A stretch of 64,000 nucleotides of DNA from Lutibacter oceani (GCF_003384935.1 NZ_QTTQ01000009.1:496001-560000); one strand, 5' to 3'. Numbered from the stretch's first letter, positions 9,230 through 18,774 are shown. The notes: generated by a model from the sequence alone, not told the origin. A program made the numbers and translations.

Positions 9230-10153
9230 ATGGATGAGCTAAATAAAATAATTCAAGATTTTAAAAGTTGGGAATCTAGTGAGTTAATTATAAAATTTTC
9301 TCAATTTATTATTTGGCTTTTAGTAATCCTATTAATTTCTTGGCTAATTAGAAAAAGTATTGCTAAAAAAATTTCTGATAATTCCACACGATACCGAATT
9401 AAAAAATTGGTACGAATTGGAAGCTATGTTTTAATAATTATTTTAATTATTATACTGTTTACTGGAAACTTTCAATATTTTACAGTTTCAATTGGTTTAA
9501 TTAGTGCTGCAATTGCTTTTGCTTTACAAGAAGTAGTTTTAAGTATTGCAGGTTGGTTTGCCATATTTGGTTCAAACATGTACAAACCAGGTGATCGAAT
9601 AAATATAAATAACATTAAAGGAGATGTAATTGATATTGGAATTACAAAAACTACTTTAATGGAAATTGGAGACTGGGTATCTAGCGACAACTACAATGGT
9701 CGTATTGTTAAAATTAGCAATTCATTTGTTTTTAAAGGTGCTGTTCACAATTATTCAACAGATTTCCCATTTGTTTGGGATGAAATTAACCTTCCAATTA
9801 AATACGGCTCAGACATTAACATTGCTAATAAAATTATTCAGGAAAGCGCCAACATTTACCTTTCAAAATATACCGATTTCGCTAAAGAACACTGGAAATT
9901 AATGGTTAATAAATATTTAATAGAAGATGCTATTGTTGAATCTACACTAACACTAAAATTAACAGATAACTGGATTGAGTTTAACCTGAGATATGTTGTA
10001 GATTATAAAAAACGAAGAGTTACAAAAAATGCAATTTTCACCAAGATTTTAGATGAAATTTCTAAAACAAATGGAAAAGTTCTACTTGCATCAGCCACTT
10101 ATGAAGTTGTAGGCATTCCTCCAATAAACGTTGAAATTTCTAATAAAAAATAA
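9230..10153 (+). CDS. MscS-family mechanosensitive ion channel
   Basis: The 307-residue inner-membrane protein has three N-terminal membrane helices (about 20-40, 62-82 and 84-108). The third is the pore helix, Ala/Gly-rich in SIGLISAAIAFALQEVVLSIAGW. The beta domain follows with YKPGDRININNIKGDV and the IVKISNS segment typical of MscS, then a cytoplasmic alpha/beta domain. Such channels open under membrane tension and release solutes during osmotic downshock. The length is close to the minimal E. coli MscS. It lies 54 bp after the GNAT-nitrilase gene and may be read through from it. Confidence 0.92.
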   Translation: MDELNKIIQDFKSWESSELIIKFSQFIIWLLVILLISWLIRKSIAKKISDNSTRYRIKKLVRIGSYVLIIILIIILFTGNFQYFTVSIGLISAAIAFALQEVVLSIAGWFAIFGSNMYKPGDRININNIKGDVIDIGITKTTLMEIGDWVSSDNYNGRIVKISNSFVFKGAVHNYSTDFPFVWDEINLPIKYGSDINIANKIIQESANIYLSKYTDFAKEHWKLMVNKYLIEDAIVESTLTLKLTDNWIEFNLRYVVDYKKRRVTKNAIFTKILDEISKTNGKVLLASATYEVVGIPPINVEISNKK

Positions 10154-10198
10154 ATTCAACAAACAATTTACGTCACAAAAAAAACCTTTATTAAATGC

Positions 10199-10232
10199 AA
10201 AAACCTGATAATTAAAAAATTATCAGGTTTAA
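10199..10232 (-). terminator. Rho-independent terminator after tRNA-Gln
   Basis: AAACCTGATAATT and AATTATCAGGTTT form a 13-bp stem with a short A-rich loop. On the minus strand the stem is followed by T-rich sequence. It lies 5 nt past the tRNA 3' end and could also stop transcription arriving from mscS on the other strand. Confidence 0.8.
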
Positions 10233-10236
10233 ATGT

Positions 10237-10306
10237 TGACCCACAAGGACTCGAACCTTGACTGACGATACCAAAAACCGGAGTGCTACCATTACACCAT
10301 GGGTCA
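10237..10306 (-). tRNA. tRNA-Gln (TTG anticodon)
   Basis: The minus strand folds as a tRNA. The 7-bp acceptor stem is TGACCCA/TGGGTCA, the D-loop contains AATGGTA, and the T-arm is CAAGG-TTCGAGT-CCTTG. The anticodon loop TTTTGGT puts TTG at positions 34-36, hence glutamine. The first pair of the anticodon stem (27-43) is a C-T mismatch; the other four pairs hold. The 3' CCA is not encoded, which is usual in this phylum. Confidence 0.93.
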
Positions 10307-10478
10307 TTTTGCGGGTGCAAATTTAAAGTAAAGTTTTAATTCGGCAAATAATTTTTACTATTTTTTTAATAAATTAACTTTAATCTTCGTTTTAGTAGTT
10401 TATTAACTATTCATACCAAGCTAATTTTCAATATTTACGTTTAATTTTATTAAATTCGCCACGTACAAAACATTTTCT

Positions 10479-13400
10479 ATGAATTCATTCAATTTTACTA
10501 AATGGAATACCATCCTTGGATGGGGAACATTTGCAATTGCATTAATTACTTACACCTTAACATTAGAGCCAACAGTTAGTTATTGGGATTGCGGAGAATA
10601 TATTTCCACAGCCGTAAAACTTGAAGTTGGGCATCCGCCTGGAGCTCCGTTATTTCAAATGTTAGGTGCTTTTTTCGCAATGTTTACAAGTGATGTTACC
10701 GAAATTGCAAAAATGGTAAACTTTATGTCAGCACTTGCAAGTGCATTTACCATTTTATTTATGTTTTGGACTATTACCATTTTAGCAAAAAAATTGGTAA
10801 AAAAATCTTCTGAAATTTCAAAAAGTACTTCAATTGCTATTTTAGGAAGTGGTATTGTTGGAGCTTTAACATATACATTTTCAGATAGTTTTTGGTTTAG
10901 TGCTGTAGAAGGTGAAGTATACGCAATGTCTTCATTTTTAATGGCCTTACTTTTTTGGCTTGGCTTACGATGGGAAGCTGAAATAGGAAAACCGGCTGGA
11001 GATAAATGGCTTTTAATTATCAGCTTTGTTGTTGGTTTATCATTTGGAGTTCATATTTTATCATTACTTGTAATCCCTTCAATTGTATTTCTTTACATCT
11101 ATAAAAAATACAAAAACTTAACTCTTGTCCAGTTTATTATTGCGAATATCGCTGCAATATTAGTACTTGTTTTTGTTTTTAAAATGCTGTTCCCGTTTAC
11201 ATTAAGATATTTTAGTGCATTGGAATTGTTTTTTGTAAACTCCATTGGAATGCCTTTTAATTCAGGAACCATTATTGCTGGAATTTTATTAATTGCTGCA
11301 TTTTATTTTGGATTGAATTATACACATAAAAAAAATAAAGTTGAAGCTAACACCATTTTACTCTCAGTTTTATTTATTATGATTGGTTTTTCATCTTGGC
11401 TAATGTTACCTATTAGAGCCAATGCAAATACAACTATTAACGAAAATAACCCTTCAAGTGCACGTGAATTACTGGCTTATTACGATCGTGAGCAATATGG
11501 AGATGCAAATGTATTTTACGATAAGTATTATTCAATTGTTTATAACAGAGAAATTGATGAAAATAATCCTACCAAAGATGACAAGCCTAAGTATGAGAAA
11601 AACGAAAAGCTTGGCAAATATGTAATTGTAAATAATTACAAAGATGTATTACCAAACTATAGTGGGAAACATAAAGGTTTTATACCTAGAATGGTAAGTA
11701 CAGATGCTTCAGTAATAAAAAATTATAAAGCCATTGCTGGTATTCCTGAAAACAGTAAAAGAAGACCAACATTTATTGAAAACATTAAATTTATGGTCGA
11801 TTTTCAGTTTGGTTATATGTATGGAAGGTACTTTTTATGGAACTTTGTTGGAAGACAAAATGACGAGCAAGGTAATTTAGATTTACAAAATGGAAATTGG
11901 TTAAGCGGAATTAAATTTATTGATGAATTGCATTTAGGACCTCAATCAAAACTTCCTTCAGATGTAAAAAACAATAAGGGTAGAAATACTTATTTTTTCC
12001 TTCCTTTTATTTTAGGGATAATTGGACTCTTTTTTCATCTTAAAAAAGATAAAAACGATTTTTATGTATTGCTCTTGTTTTTTGCATTTACAGGTTTGGC
12101 AATTATATTTTATACAAATCCAAAACCTTTTGAGCCAAGAGAACGAGATTATGCAGTTGTAGGTTCTTTTTATATTTTTGCCATATGGGTTGGCTTTGGA
12201 GTGTTAGCAATTTTTGAAAAATTAAAAAAATACGCTAATAAAAATACGGTTGCAATTGCAGTTTCAGTTATAACTTTGTTAGCTGTACCAACATTAATGG
12301 CTTCGGAAAACTGGGATGATCACGACAGATCAAACAGGTATACATCACACTTAAATGCAAAAGCTTATTTAGATTCCTGCGATGAAAATGCCATATTATT
12401 TACCATTGGAGACAACGATACCTTTCCGCTATGGTATATGCAAGAAGTTGAAAATTACCGAACAGATATGAAATTGATTAATACCAGTCTTTTCCAAACT
12501 GATTGGTATATAGATCAAATGAAAAGAAAAACATATAAAGCCGATCCTATTCCATCTCAATTAACACACGATAAGTATAAATGGGGAACCTTAGATGTTG
12601 CTTATTATTTTCAAGAACTTTTTCCTCAATTAAAAGATTCTATTGTTGAAATTGATTATTTTATGAAATGGATTGAAAGTGATAAAGATGTTACCTTTTA
12701 TGATTTAGATGATGACGGAATTCCTGAAAAAGTACTTCCAACCAATAAAATACGAATTCCTGTAAATAAAGAAAACGTATTAAAAAATGGAATTGTTGCT
12801 CAAAAAGATGCTGATTTAATTGTTCCTTATATTGATATTCAATTTAGTAGTGCCATTACTAAAAACAGAATTTTAATGCTTGATATTTTAGCCAATAACA
12901 ATTGGGAAAAACCAATTTACTTTACAGGTGGAGCTCAGGCTGATGAAGAATACATTTGGTTAAAAGATTATTTACAGTTAGATGGAATGACTTATAAATT
13001 AGTACCTATTTTCACTAAAAACGACGGAAATTTCTTTGAAATGGGTAGAATAAATTCTGATGTTATGTATGAAAATGTTAAAAACTGGGATTGGCGAAAT
13101 ATTACAGATGATAACATTTATTTAGATACTGAAACTAGAAAAAATTCAGTAACCTACCGTAATAATATGGAACGATTAGCACGTACTCTAATGAACGAAA
13201 ATAAATTGGATAAGGCTGAAGAAATTTTAGATTTATCTCTAGAAAAAATGCCCGTTAATAAATTTGGACATTATAGCATGTTAATTTCTTACATAGATTT
13301 ATATTACGCATTAGACAAAAAAGAAAAAGCTCAAAAATTAATTGAAGAATTAAAAAAACCACTACAAGAAAATTTAGTTTATTTCAGCCAGTACGAAGAA

Positions 13401-13568
13401 TCAAATATTGATATTGTTTTTGATCAAATAGAACGTAATTTTTTAATGTACGACCAAATTGTTAAATCAACCATTAGATTTGATGATGAAGCATACGCTA
13501 ATAAAATTAAGAATGAATATGTGCTATTTTTAAAACTTTTTGATTTTTTAATGCCTGATGAACAATAG
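10479..13568 (+). CDS. DUF2723-family giant membrane protein (putative glycosyltransferase)
   Basis: The product is 1029 residues with roughly a dozen hydrophobic helices in the first half. The conserved N-terminal block YWDCGEYI ... GHPPGAPLF (about 34-60) marks DUF2723, a family related to the dolichyl-phosphate-mannose protein mannosyltransferases (PMT/GT-C fold). An extracytoplasmic region holds GDNDTFPLWYMQE, and a C-terminal helical part (about 880-1000) looks TPR-like. By the GT-C fold it would transfer a lipid-linked sugar to a protein or glycan at the outer face of the inner membrane; this is an inference. It overlaps the following polysaccharide deacetylase by 11 nt, so the two are translationally coupled. 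Confidence 0.85.
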   Translation: MNSFNFTKWNTILGWGTFAIALITYTLTLEPTVSYWDCGEYISTAVKLEVGHPPGAPLFQMLGAFFAMFTSDVTEIAKMVNFMSALASAFTILFMFWTITILAKKLVKKSSEISKSTSIAILGSGIVGALTYTFSDSFWFSAVEGEVYAMSSFLMALLFWLGLRWEAEIGKPAGDKWLLIISFVVGLSFGVHILSLLVIPSIVFLYIYKKYKNLTLVQFIIANIAAILVLVFVFKMLFPFTLRYFSALELFFVNSIGMPFNSGTIIAGILLIAAFYFGLNYTHKKNKVEANTILLSVLFIMIGFSSWLMLPIRANANTTINENNPSSARELLAYYDREQYGDANVFYDKYYSIVYNREIDENNPTKDDKPKYEKNEKLGKYVIVNNYKDVLPNYSGKHKGFIPRMVSTDASVIKNYKAIAGIPENSKRRPTFIENIKFMVDFQFGYMYGRYFLWNFVGRQNDEQGNLDLQNGNWLSGIKFIDELHLGPQSKLPSDVKNNKGRNTYFFLPFILGIIGLFFHLKKDKNDFYVLLLFFAFTGLAIIFYTNPKPFEPRERDYAVVGSFYIFAIWVGFGVLAIFEKLKKYANKNTVAIAVSVITLLAVPTLMASENWDDHDRSNRYTSHLNAKAYLDSCDENAILFTIGDNDTFPLWYMQEVENYRTDMKLINTSLFQTDWYIDQMKRKTYKADPIPSQLTHDKYKWGTLDVAYYFQELFPQLKDSIVEIDYFMKWIESDKDVTFYDLDDDGIPEKVLPTNKIRIPVNKENVLKNGIVAQKDADLIVPYIDIQFSSAITKNRILMLDILANNNWEKPIYFTGGAQADEEYIWLKDYLQLDGMTYKLVPIFTKNDGNFFEMGRINSDVMYENVKNWDWRNITDDNIYLDTETRKNSVTYRNNMERLARTLMNENKLDKAEEILDLSLEKMPVNKFGHYSMLISYIDLYYALDKKEKAQKLIEELKKPLQENLVYFSQYEESNIDIVFDQIERNFLMYDQIVKSTIRFDDEAYANKIKNEYVLFLKLFDFLMPDEQ

Positions 13569-14217
13569 TTTTATACACATGAAACCTTATATTATAAAAA
13601 CTCCAGGTCTATTAAAATTTATTTTCCATAAATGGGTTTGGAGTTTTTCAAAAAAAGAAAAAAATATATACCTCACTTTTGATGATGGTCCTACTCCTGA
13701 AATTACAGATTGGACGCTTAATCAACTTAATAAATACAACGCAAAAGCTACTTTTTTTTGTATTGGAAAAAATATTGAAAAACATCCCAAAATTTTTGAA
13801 AGAATAATTCAAGAAGAACATTCAATTGGAAACCATACATATAACCATTTAAACGGATGGAAAATTGATACTACTTCCTATTTAGATAATTTTAAAAATA
13901 CTACCACAACAATTCAACAATTTATGGGGTATAAATCAAAATTATTTAGACCACCATATGGCAAACTAAATTTAGCCCAAAGCAAAAAAATAAGAAAAAA
14001 AGGCTATAAAATAATAATGTGGGATGTTTTAAGCGCTGATTTTGACAAAACTATTTCGAAAAAAAAATGCTTGGAAAATGTAATAAAAAACACAAAAAAA
14101 GGGAGCATTATTGTTTTTCATGACAGTATAAAAGCAAGCAAAAAACTAAAATACGTACTGCCAGAAGTATTACAATTTTATACCGCTAAAGGATATAGCT
14201 TCAAAAGTATACAATAA
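13558..14217 (+). CDS. Polysaccharide deacetylase (NodB/CE4 family)
   Basis: The 219-residue protein carries the CE4 motifs in order: LTFDDGPTPE (catalytic base and metal Asp), HSIGNHTYNH (metal His pair), FRPPYGKLN, a WDVLSADF segment and IIVFHDS. These enzymes remove N- or O-acetyl groups from peptidoglycan, chitin-like or capsular glycans, with a divalent metal. There is no obvious signal peptide, but a basic/aromatic N-terminus (FIFHKWVWSF) could sit at the membrane. The ATG at 13558 overlaps the end of the DUF2723 gene; a second in-frame ATG at 13579 is also possible. The coupling suggests a joint role in envelope glycan synthesis. Confidence 0.9.
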   Translation: MNNSFIHMKPYIIKTPGLLKFIFHKWVWSFSKKEKNIYLTFDDGPTPEITDWTLNQLNKYNAKATFFCIGKNIEKHPKIFERIIQEEHSIGNHTYNHLNGWKIDTTSYLDNFKNTTTTIQQFMGYKSKLFRPPYGKLNLAQSKKIRKKGYKIIMWDVLSADFDKTISKKKCLENVIKNTKKGSIIVFHDSIKASKKLKYVLPEVLQFYTAKGYSFKSIQ

Positions 14218-14222
14218 AATAG

Positions 14223-14519
14223 TTACACATATTGCTGTACTAAATTTATTAATGTGTTGGCATCTTGATCACCAGATTGCCTCCATTTCATTTCACCATC
14301 TTTATAAATAATAAAAGTAGGATTGCCTTTAATTCTTAAGGCATTAGCTAAGATTTCATTCTTTTCAACATCAATTTTTATCACCTTTGCACTATCACCA
14401 AGCGCGGCAGCAACATCACGCAATATAGAATGCAAGTCATTAGAACCATCTTCCCAATCTGCATAAAAATCGATTAAAACAGGAATATCGGAACCTATTA
14501 ATTCTCCAAATTTTGTCAT
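14223..14519 (-). CDS. Thioredoxin-fold protein lacking the CXXC active site
   Basis: This 98-residue protein has the length and strand pattern of thioredoxin, including the cis-Pro loop (KGNPTFIIY) and a VLIDFYADW strand leading into the active-site helix. Where thioredoxins have WCGPC, this one reads WEDGS, so both redox cysteines are gone, and there is no cysteine elsewhere. It cannot act as a dithiol reductase. A scaffold, chaperone or binding role is more likely. It is convergent with the polysaccharide deacetylase (5 bp apart). A TACATTTG -7 element lies about 55 bp upstream. Confidence 0.9.
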   Translation of the reverse strand: MTKFGELIGSDIPVLIDFYADWEDGSNDLHSILRDVAAALGDSAKVIKIDVEKNEILANALRIKGNPTFIIYKDGEMKWRQSGDQDANTLINLVQQYV

Positions 14520-14573
14520 GATTTTTTATATTTTTTTTGACTAAAACTTCAAAAACAACACAATGTATTTATA

Positions 14574-14581
14574 CAAATGTA
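14574..14581 (-). promoter_or_regulatory. Candidate -7 element for the thioredoxin-like gene
   Basis: On the minus strand this reads TACATTTG, a full match to TANNTTTG. No good -33 partner is visible. The distance to the start codon (14519) is about 55 nt. Confidence 0.45.
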
Positions 14582-14606
14582 CTATTTTAAATTAAAAAAA
14601 TGGTAT

Positions 14607-15818
14607 CTACTTCTTTTTCAATGTAATTACAGTAATTTCTGGCCAAATACCTACCCTACCAGGAAAGGCTAAAAATCCAAAACCTCTGTTAACATTTATA
14701 TATTTACCAAATTCTTTATATATACCAGCCCAATGCTTATAAATGTACTGCACAGGACTCCATTTTATTCCTGGAATCTCAATTCCAAACTGCATTCCGT
14801 GTGTATGCCCACTTAAAGTTAAATGATAATTATTAGTATGACTTTTTATTTCTTGCTCCCAATGAGAAGGGTCATGGCTCATTAAAATTTTAAAATCTTC
14901 TTTATTAATTTTTGAAGAAGCCAAATTTAAATCTCCCGCTTTTTTAAAACGTGTCCCCCAATTTTCAACACCAACCAATGCAATTTTATCAGTTCCTTTG
15001 TCTAAATAAATACTATCATTTAGCAATAAATTAAAACCAATTTTTGGATGAATATCCTTTATAGCCTTAAAATTTTCCTCTTTTTCATCAGCTGTTTTCC
15101 ATCGAACATATTCTCCATAATCGTGGTTACCTAAAACCGAATACTTTCCATCTTTTGCCTTAAGTTTTCTAAAAAGAGGAATCCAAGGAGTCATTTCATT
15201 GGCAGTATTGTTTACAATATCACCGGTAAATAATATAACATCAGACTCTTGTTCATTTATTAAATCAATTCCGTGACTAATTTTATCTTCATCATCAAAA
15301 CTACCACTATGTATATCTGAAAGGTGTGTTAGTTTATAACCATCAAAAGCTGTTGGTAAATCCTCAAAATAAAGTGTGTGTTTAATAACTTGGTAGTTGT
15401 ATTTACCACGAACCATTCCATATAAAACTGAACTAAATGGTATTGACGCTAAACCTAAAGCCAGCTTACTTACAAACGCTCTTCTTTCAGGAAAAAAATT
15501 AGTTGTTTTAGAACTTGAAAAATAATTAAAACCTGTTTTAAAAACCCTAAAAACATCTTCACTAAAAAGCACTGTTAAAGCAATTATTTTTGGAGTTAAA
15601 GTTAAAATTAACAATCCAAATGCTAACATTACTTGTTGGCTTAGCCCTCTAGATTCTCCAACAGAATTGATACTATAAACTACATTTGCTATTATTGCTA
15701 TAGAAAGCAGCCAATAACATATTATTACAATTTTATTTTTAGTAATTGTTTTTATGCTTTGAAAAGCATAAAAATCAATAAAAAGCACAATTACTGTGAA
15801 AATTAACCATCTAATCAT
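14607..15818 (-). CDS. Membrane-anchored metallophosphoesterase (YkuE-like)
   Basis: The 403-residue protein has three N-terminal hydrophobic helices, then a twin-arginine-like segment (ERRAFVSKLALGLASIPF, about residue 110) and a calcineurin-type phosphoesterase domain from about 160. All metal-binding blocks are present: HLSDIHSG, FTGDIVNN, LGNHDYG, MSHDPSHW and SGHTHGMQFG. Such proteins hydrolyse phosphodiesters or phosphomonoesters, often of lipids such as UDP-diacylglucosamine, with two metals. The internal RR motif resembles the Tat signal found at the N-terminus of shorter relatives. Its neighbours give no further clue to the substrate. Confidence 0.9.
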   Translation of the reverse strand: MIRWLIFTVIVLFIDFYAFQSIKTITKNKIVIICYWLLSIAIIANVVYSINSVGESRGLSQQVMLAFGLLILTLTPKIIALTVLFSEDVFRVFKTGFNYFSSSKTTNFFPERRAFVSKLALGLASIPFSSVLYGMVRGKYNYQVIKHTLYFEDLPTAFDGYKLTHLSDIHSGSFDDEDKISHGIDLINEQESDVILFTGDIVNNTANEMTPWIPLFRKLKAKDGKYSVLGNHDYGEYVRWKTADEKEENFKAIKDIHPKIGFNLLLNDSIYLDKGTDKIALVGVENWGTRFKKAGDLNLASSKINKEDFKILMSHDPSHWEQEIKSHTNNYHLTLSGHTHGMQFGIEIPGIKWSPVQYIYKHWAGIYKEFGKYINVNRGFGFLAFPGRVGIWPEITVITLKKK

Positions 15819-15895
15819 AAAAACAAAACTAAACTTATTTTACGATTTAAATAATTGTTCTTTTAAAATTAAGAAGGTTTTAACAATAAAAAAAT

Positions 15896-16924
15896 CTATT
15901 TAATATATTGCAATCGACTTCCAATTGTGTTTATTTGAAAATGAAAATCAAGCGATAAAAGACCTGCATCACTATTGTATGTATCATCTGTATGCCCTGA
16001 ATCTCTCCATAAACGACATATTAAAATACTCGATATTTTTTTCCCAGTTCCATCTAAACCAACACTGCCAGGTGTTAAACTGGTAATCAAATGTGTTCTT
16101 TGTGTAAAAGATCCAGTTGCTACAACGGTACTAGTTGTAATTGCAGGAAAAACTGCAGGAGTTGTTGGATCATAATTTACCCAAGTATAATCCAGATTCC
16201 ATTCAACATCACCTGATCCAGTACTATTCGGTGTCCAATGCAAATGTGGATAAATTGTGGTTCCTTCCTTATAACTATGTGGCATTTGAACTTGAAAACT
16301 TAACGTTTCTAACCCTTTTGCATTACGGAAATACCAAATTTGCGGACCGCTAGACTCTCCTGGAAAATAGTCCAGTGAAGCTGAACTAGAACCTTTATCC
16401 ATAGAAACTCTTAAATCATCCCATACTTCTGCATCTCCTTCAAACATAAGGGTACCATCAGCTTCAATTTTTGTATCATTACCACCAGTAATATCACCTA
16501 TTTTAGTAACTCCTGTATTGTCGATTGTCATTCTTTCTAAAGAGGCATCTCCTGCTACATTTGCAGTTGAAAACCTAATATTATCTTCATCAGCACTTTG
16601 TTCAACTTCAATTTTTGTATCTCCATCAGCATCAACAATTGAGCTTCCAGAAACCAACTCTTTCCATCCGTCCGTACTATTCTTGTAAAACCAAAAACTT
16701 TGAGTTTGTGTATCAAAAACTAAAAGCCCATCTGCTGGTGTCCCTATTGTTTCTCTTTGGGTTGAATTCATCCTTGGTATTAAAATACCCGTATCGGTTG
16801 ACACTACATCTAATATTGCTGAAGCGTTTGGTGTTGTGGTTCCAATACCAACTTGAGCAAAACAAGGATTATTAAAACTTAAAAAAGTTAAAACTATTAA
16901 CAAGATTATTATTTGGGGTTTCAT
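15896..16924 (-). CDS. Secreted VGIGT-module protein with beta-rich C-terminal domain
   Basis: The 342-residue product has a signal peptide ending PCFAQ. It is followed by the Bacteroidota module VGIGTTTPNASAILDV ... IPRMNSTQR ... GLLVFDTQTQ (about 24-85), which often starts surface fibre- or tail-like proteins. The rest is rich in Asp, Gly, Ser and Thr and predicted beta, with segments such as FPGESSGPQIWYFRN and YPHLHWTPNSTG. No catalytic motif or T9SS tail was recognised. A second protein with the same N-terminal module lies 134 bp upstream on the same strand. A surface structural or adhesive role is inferred only. Confidence 0.65.
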   Translation of the reverse strand: MKPQIIILLIVLTFLSFNNPCFAQVGIGTTTPNASAILDVVSTDTGILIPRMNSTQRETIGTPADGLLVFDTQTQSFWFYKNSTDGWKELVSGSSIVDADGDTKIEVEQSADEDNIRFSTANVAGDASLERMTIDNTGVTKIGDITGGNDTKIEADGTLMFEGDAEVWDDLRVSMDKGSSSASLDYFPGESSGPQIWYFRNAKGLETLSFQVQMPHSYKEGTTIYPHLHWTPNSTGSGDVEWNLDYTWVNYDPTTPAVFPAITTSTVVATGSFTQRTHLITSLTPGSVGLDGTGKKISSILICRLWRDSGHTDDTYNSDAGLLSLDFHFQINTIGSRLQYIK

Positions 16925-17057
16925 AACTTAAAAATGAGAGGATTATATTGTAAATATAAATAAATTACCTCAAAAACATAATGATATTTATCATGTCTTA
17001 TGTGTTAAAGATGACTTTCGTTATGTATTTCATTATTAAAACAACGCCAAATGAGAA

Positions 17058-17894
17058 CTACATACCCATAGCAAAAAAGTTAAATGATTTCATAACTATC
17101 GTTCCAGTATCTCCAACCATGGCGACATAAAACTCTAAATAGTCATCTGTACTAAGCCATAACGCAACATGCATTGCAGAACTTTGATTATCTGTAGTGG
17201 AACTTCCCTTTATAATAACTTTGGATTTGTTTTCTACCACACCATTTTTTGCTACGCCAAATACATAAACATCGTTATTAGTTCCAGGTGAAAAACTAAA
17301 ACTTAAGGCTATGTGAAATAATCTAGTGGTGGCTCCTCTATAGGTTAAACTAGCATCAAAATCAATTATATCGCCATTTATTTGATTAGTATCAAACATG
17401 TCATTTAAAAAATTAATGCCTGTACCTGATTCAACTCTTTCGAAAACATCCGCTGTCCCAAGTGTGATGGTAAGGCCGGTTTGATTAAAATAACTCAACT
17501 CCCCCATTGGTAACATTAACCTACCATCAGGCGTTAAGGTTCCTGTAAATGTTTTATCTCCTCCAATATTTGTTTGATTATTTACTAAATCAACATAACC
17601 CGTACTTGTATCAACTACTTGCCAGTCAGCTCCATTGTAATAATTTAATCGATCTGTGTCGGTATTGTAAATTAATAAACCTGACGCAGGTAATCCAATA
17701 TTATCCCTTTCTGTTGTAGTCATTCTTGGAGGTAAAAACCCCTTTTTACCATTTGAAGCTAAGGAAGCTACATCCACATCCAACATTGCTGATGTATTTG
17801 GAGAGACGGTTCCAATACCTACTTGAGAAAAAATACTATTACTTAATAGTATTAGAATTAATATAAAACTTAGATTGATAATTTTTATTTTCAT
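17058..17894 (-). CDS. Secreted VGIGT-module protein
   Basis: The ATG at 17892-17894 is chosen, giving 278 residues that begin MKIKIINLSFILILILL with the signal peptide ending IFSQ. A longer reading from 17948 would bury that signal peptide. The N-terminal module QVGIGTVSPNTSAMLDV ... LPPRMTTTERDNIG ... GLLIYNTDTDRLNYYNG matches the neighbour at 15896-16924. The C-terminal part (about 125-278) differs entirely from the neighbour. It resembles a compact beta-sandwich with alternating hydrophobic strands (LFHIALSFSFSPG, AMHVALWLSTDDYLEFYV), similar in look to trimeric C1q/TNF-like heads. That resemblance is a guess and the function is unknown. Confidence 0.65.
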   Translation of the reverse strand: MKIKIINLSFILILILLSNSIFSQVGIGTVSPNTSAMLDVDVASLASNGKKGFLPPRMTTTERDNIGLPASGLLIYNTDTDRLNYYNGADWQVVDTSTGYVDLVNNQTNIGGDKTFTGTLTPDGRLMLPMGELSYFNQTGLTITLGTADVFERVESGTGINFLNDMFDTNQINGDIIDFDASLTYRGATTRLFHIALSFSFSPGTNNDVYVFGVAKNGVVENKSKVIIKGSSTTDNQSSAMHVALWLSTDDYLEFYVAMVGDTGTIVMKSFNFFAMGM

Positions 17895-18069
17895 ATAAAT
17901 TAAATTTAAAACAAAGTTAATGTATTGCCTATGTAACTTTAGTGACATATGTCATGAAAACAATTTGATAATCAGCGAATAAAAACCATTGAAAATAGAT
18001 TAATTATTCAAAATTCAAATTTTATTTGAAAAATATTCATTATTTTTATAACAAATAAAAAATTGCCCC

Positions 18070-18774
18070 ATGAAGTCAATTATTAAAATGTCGCCCTATT
18101 TGTTTTGCTTAATTAGTTTCTTTTCCTATTCACAAGATTTAACTATTTCAAGTGGCAGTTCATTAAGTGTAGTTTCTGGAACGGATTTTTATGTAAACGG
18201 CCTTAATTTAAATCCTAGTGCAGATTTAACCCTAACTGGTCCAGTAGAGTTTTCTAAAACGGCAACACCGGTTGGAGAGAGTATTGATAGAGTTTTTAAT
18301 TTCAGCAACACTATAACCAATTTTCAGGGTGATGTAACTTTTTTTTATAATGACTCAGAGCTAATTACAAGTAGTGCTTCAGAACCAACACTCGTTCTTC
18401 GTGTTAAAGATGGCACAACTTGGAGTAGTGATTTAACACCTACAAGAGATGGAACTTTAAATACTTTAATTTACAATTTTCCAGCTTCAACAAATATTTC
18501 ATCAATTACGGCTAGTAAACCAGGAATTACGCTTTCTATAAATAAATTTAATAAGTTAAATGTAAATCTTTTTCCAAACCCAGTAATTTCGTCTTTTCAA
18601 ATTTCTACGGAGTTAACTATTGAAACTTTAATTTATAATAATTTAGGCCAAATAATTTTAAAAACAAATCAAAAAAATATTGATGTATCTCAATTAAGTG
18701 CAGGTAATTATTTAATTATTGTTAAAGACCTTAACAGTAATAATTTTAATTCTTATCAAATAATTAAATTATAG
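18070..18774 (+). CDS. Small secreted protein with T9SS sorting domain
   Basis: The 234-residue protein begins with a signal peptide ending FFSYSQ, followed by a repetitive, Ser/Thr-rich beta region (SSGSSLSVVSGTDFYVNG). The last 75 or so residues form a type A T9SS C-terminal domain: LFPNPVISSFQI, then YNNLGQIIL, VSQLSAGNYLI and a closing YQIIKL strand. The protein should be exported through the outer membrane and displayed or released. It is divergent from the VGIGT-module pair, so the three may form a cell-surface locus. The central region matches no family I recognise. Confidence 0.8.
   Translation: MKSIIKMSPYLFCLISFFSYSQDLTISSGSSLSVVSGTDFYVNGLNLNPSADLTLTGPVEFSKTATPVGESIDRVFNFSNTITNFQGDVTFFYNDSELITSSASEPTLVLRVKDGTTWSSDLTPTRDGTLNTLIYNFPASTNISSITASKPGITLSINKFNKLNVNLFPNPVISSFQISTELTIETLIYNNLGQIILKTNQKNIDVSQLSAGNYLIIVKDLNSNNFNSYQIIKL

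Noticed and set aside
10237-10306. tRNA-Gln as a pseudogene because of the 27-43 mismatch
   Set aside because: All other stems, the anticodon loop and the T-arm are intact, and a terminator follows, so it is probably functional.
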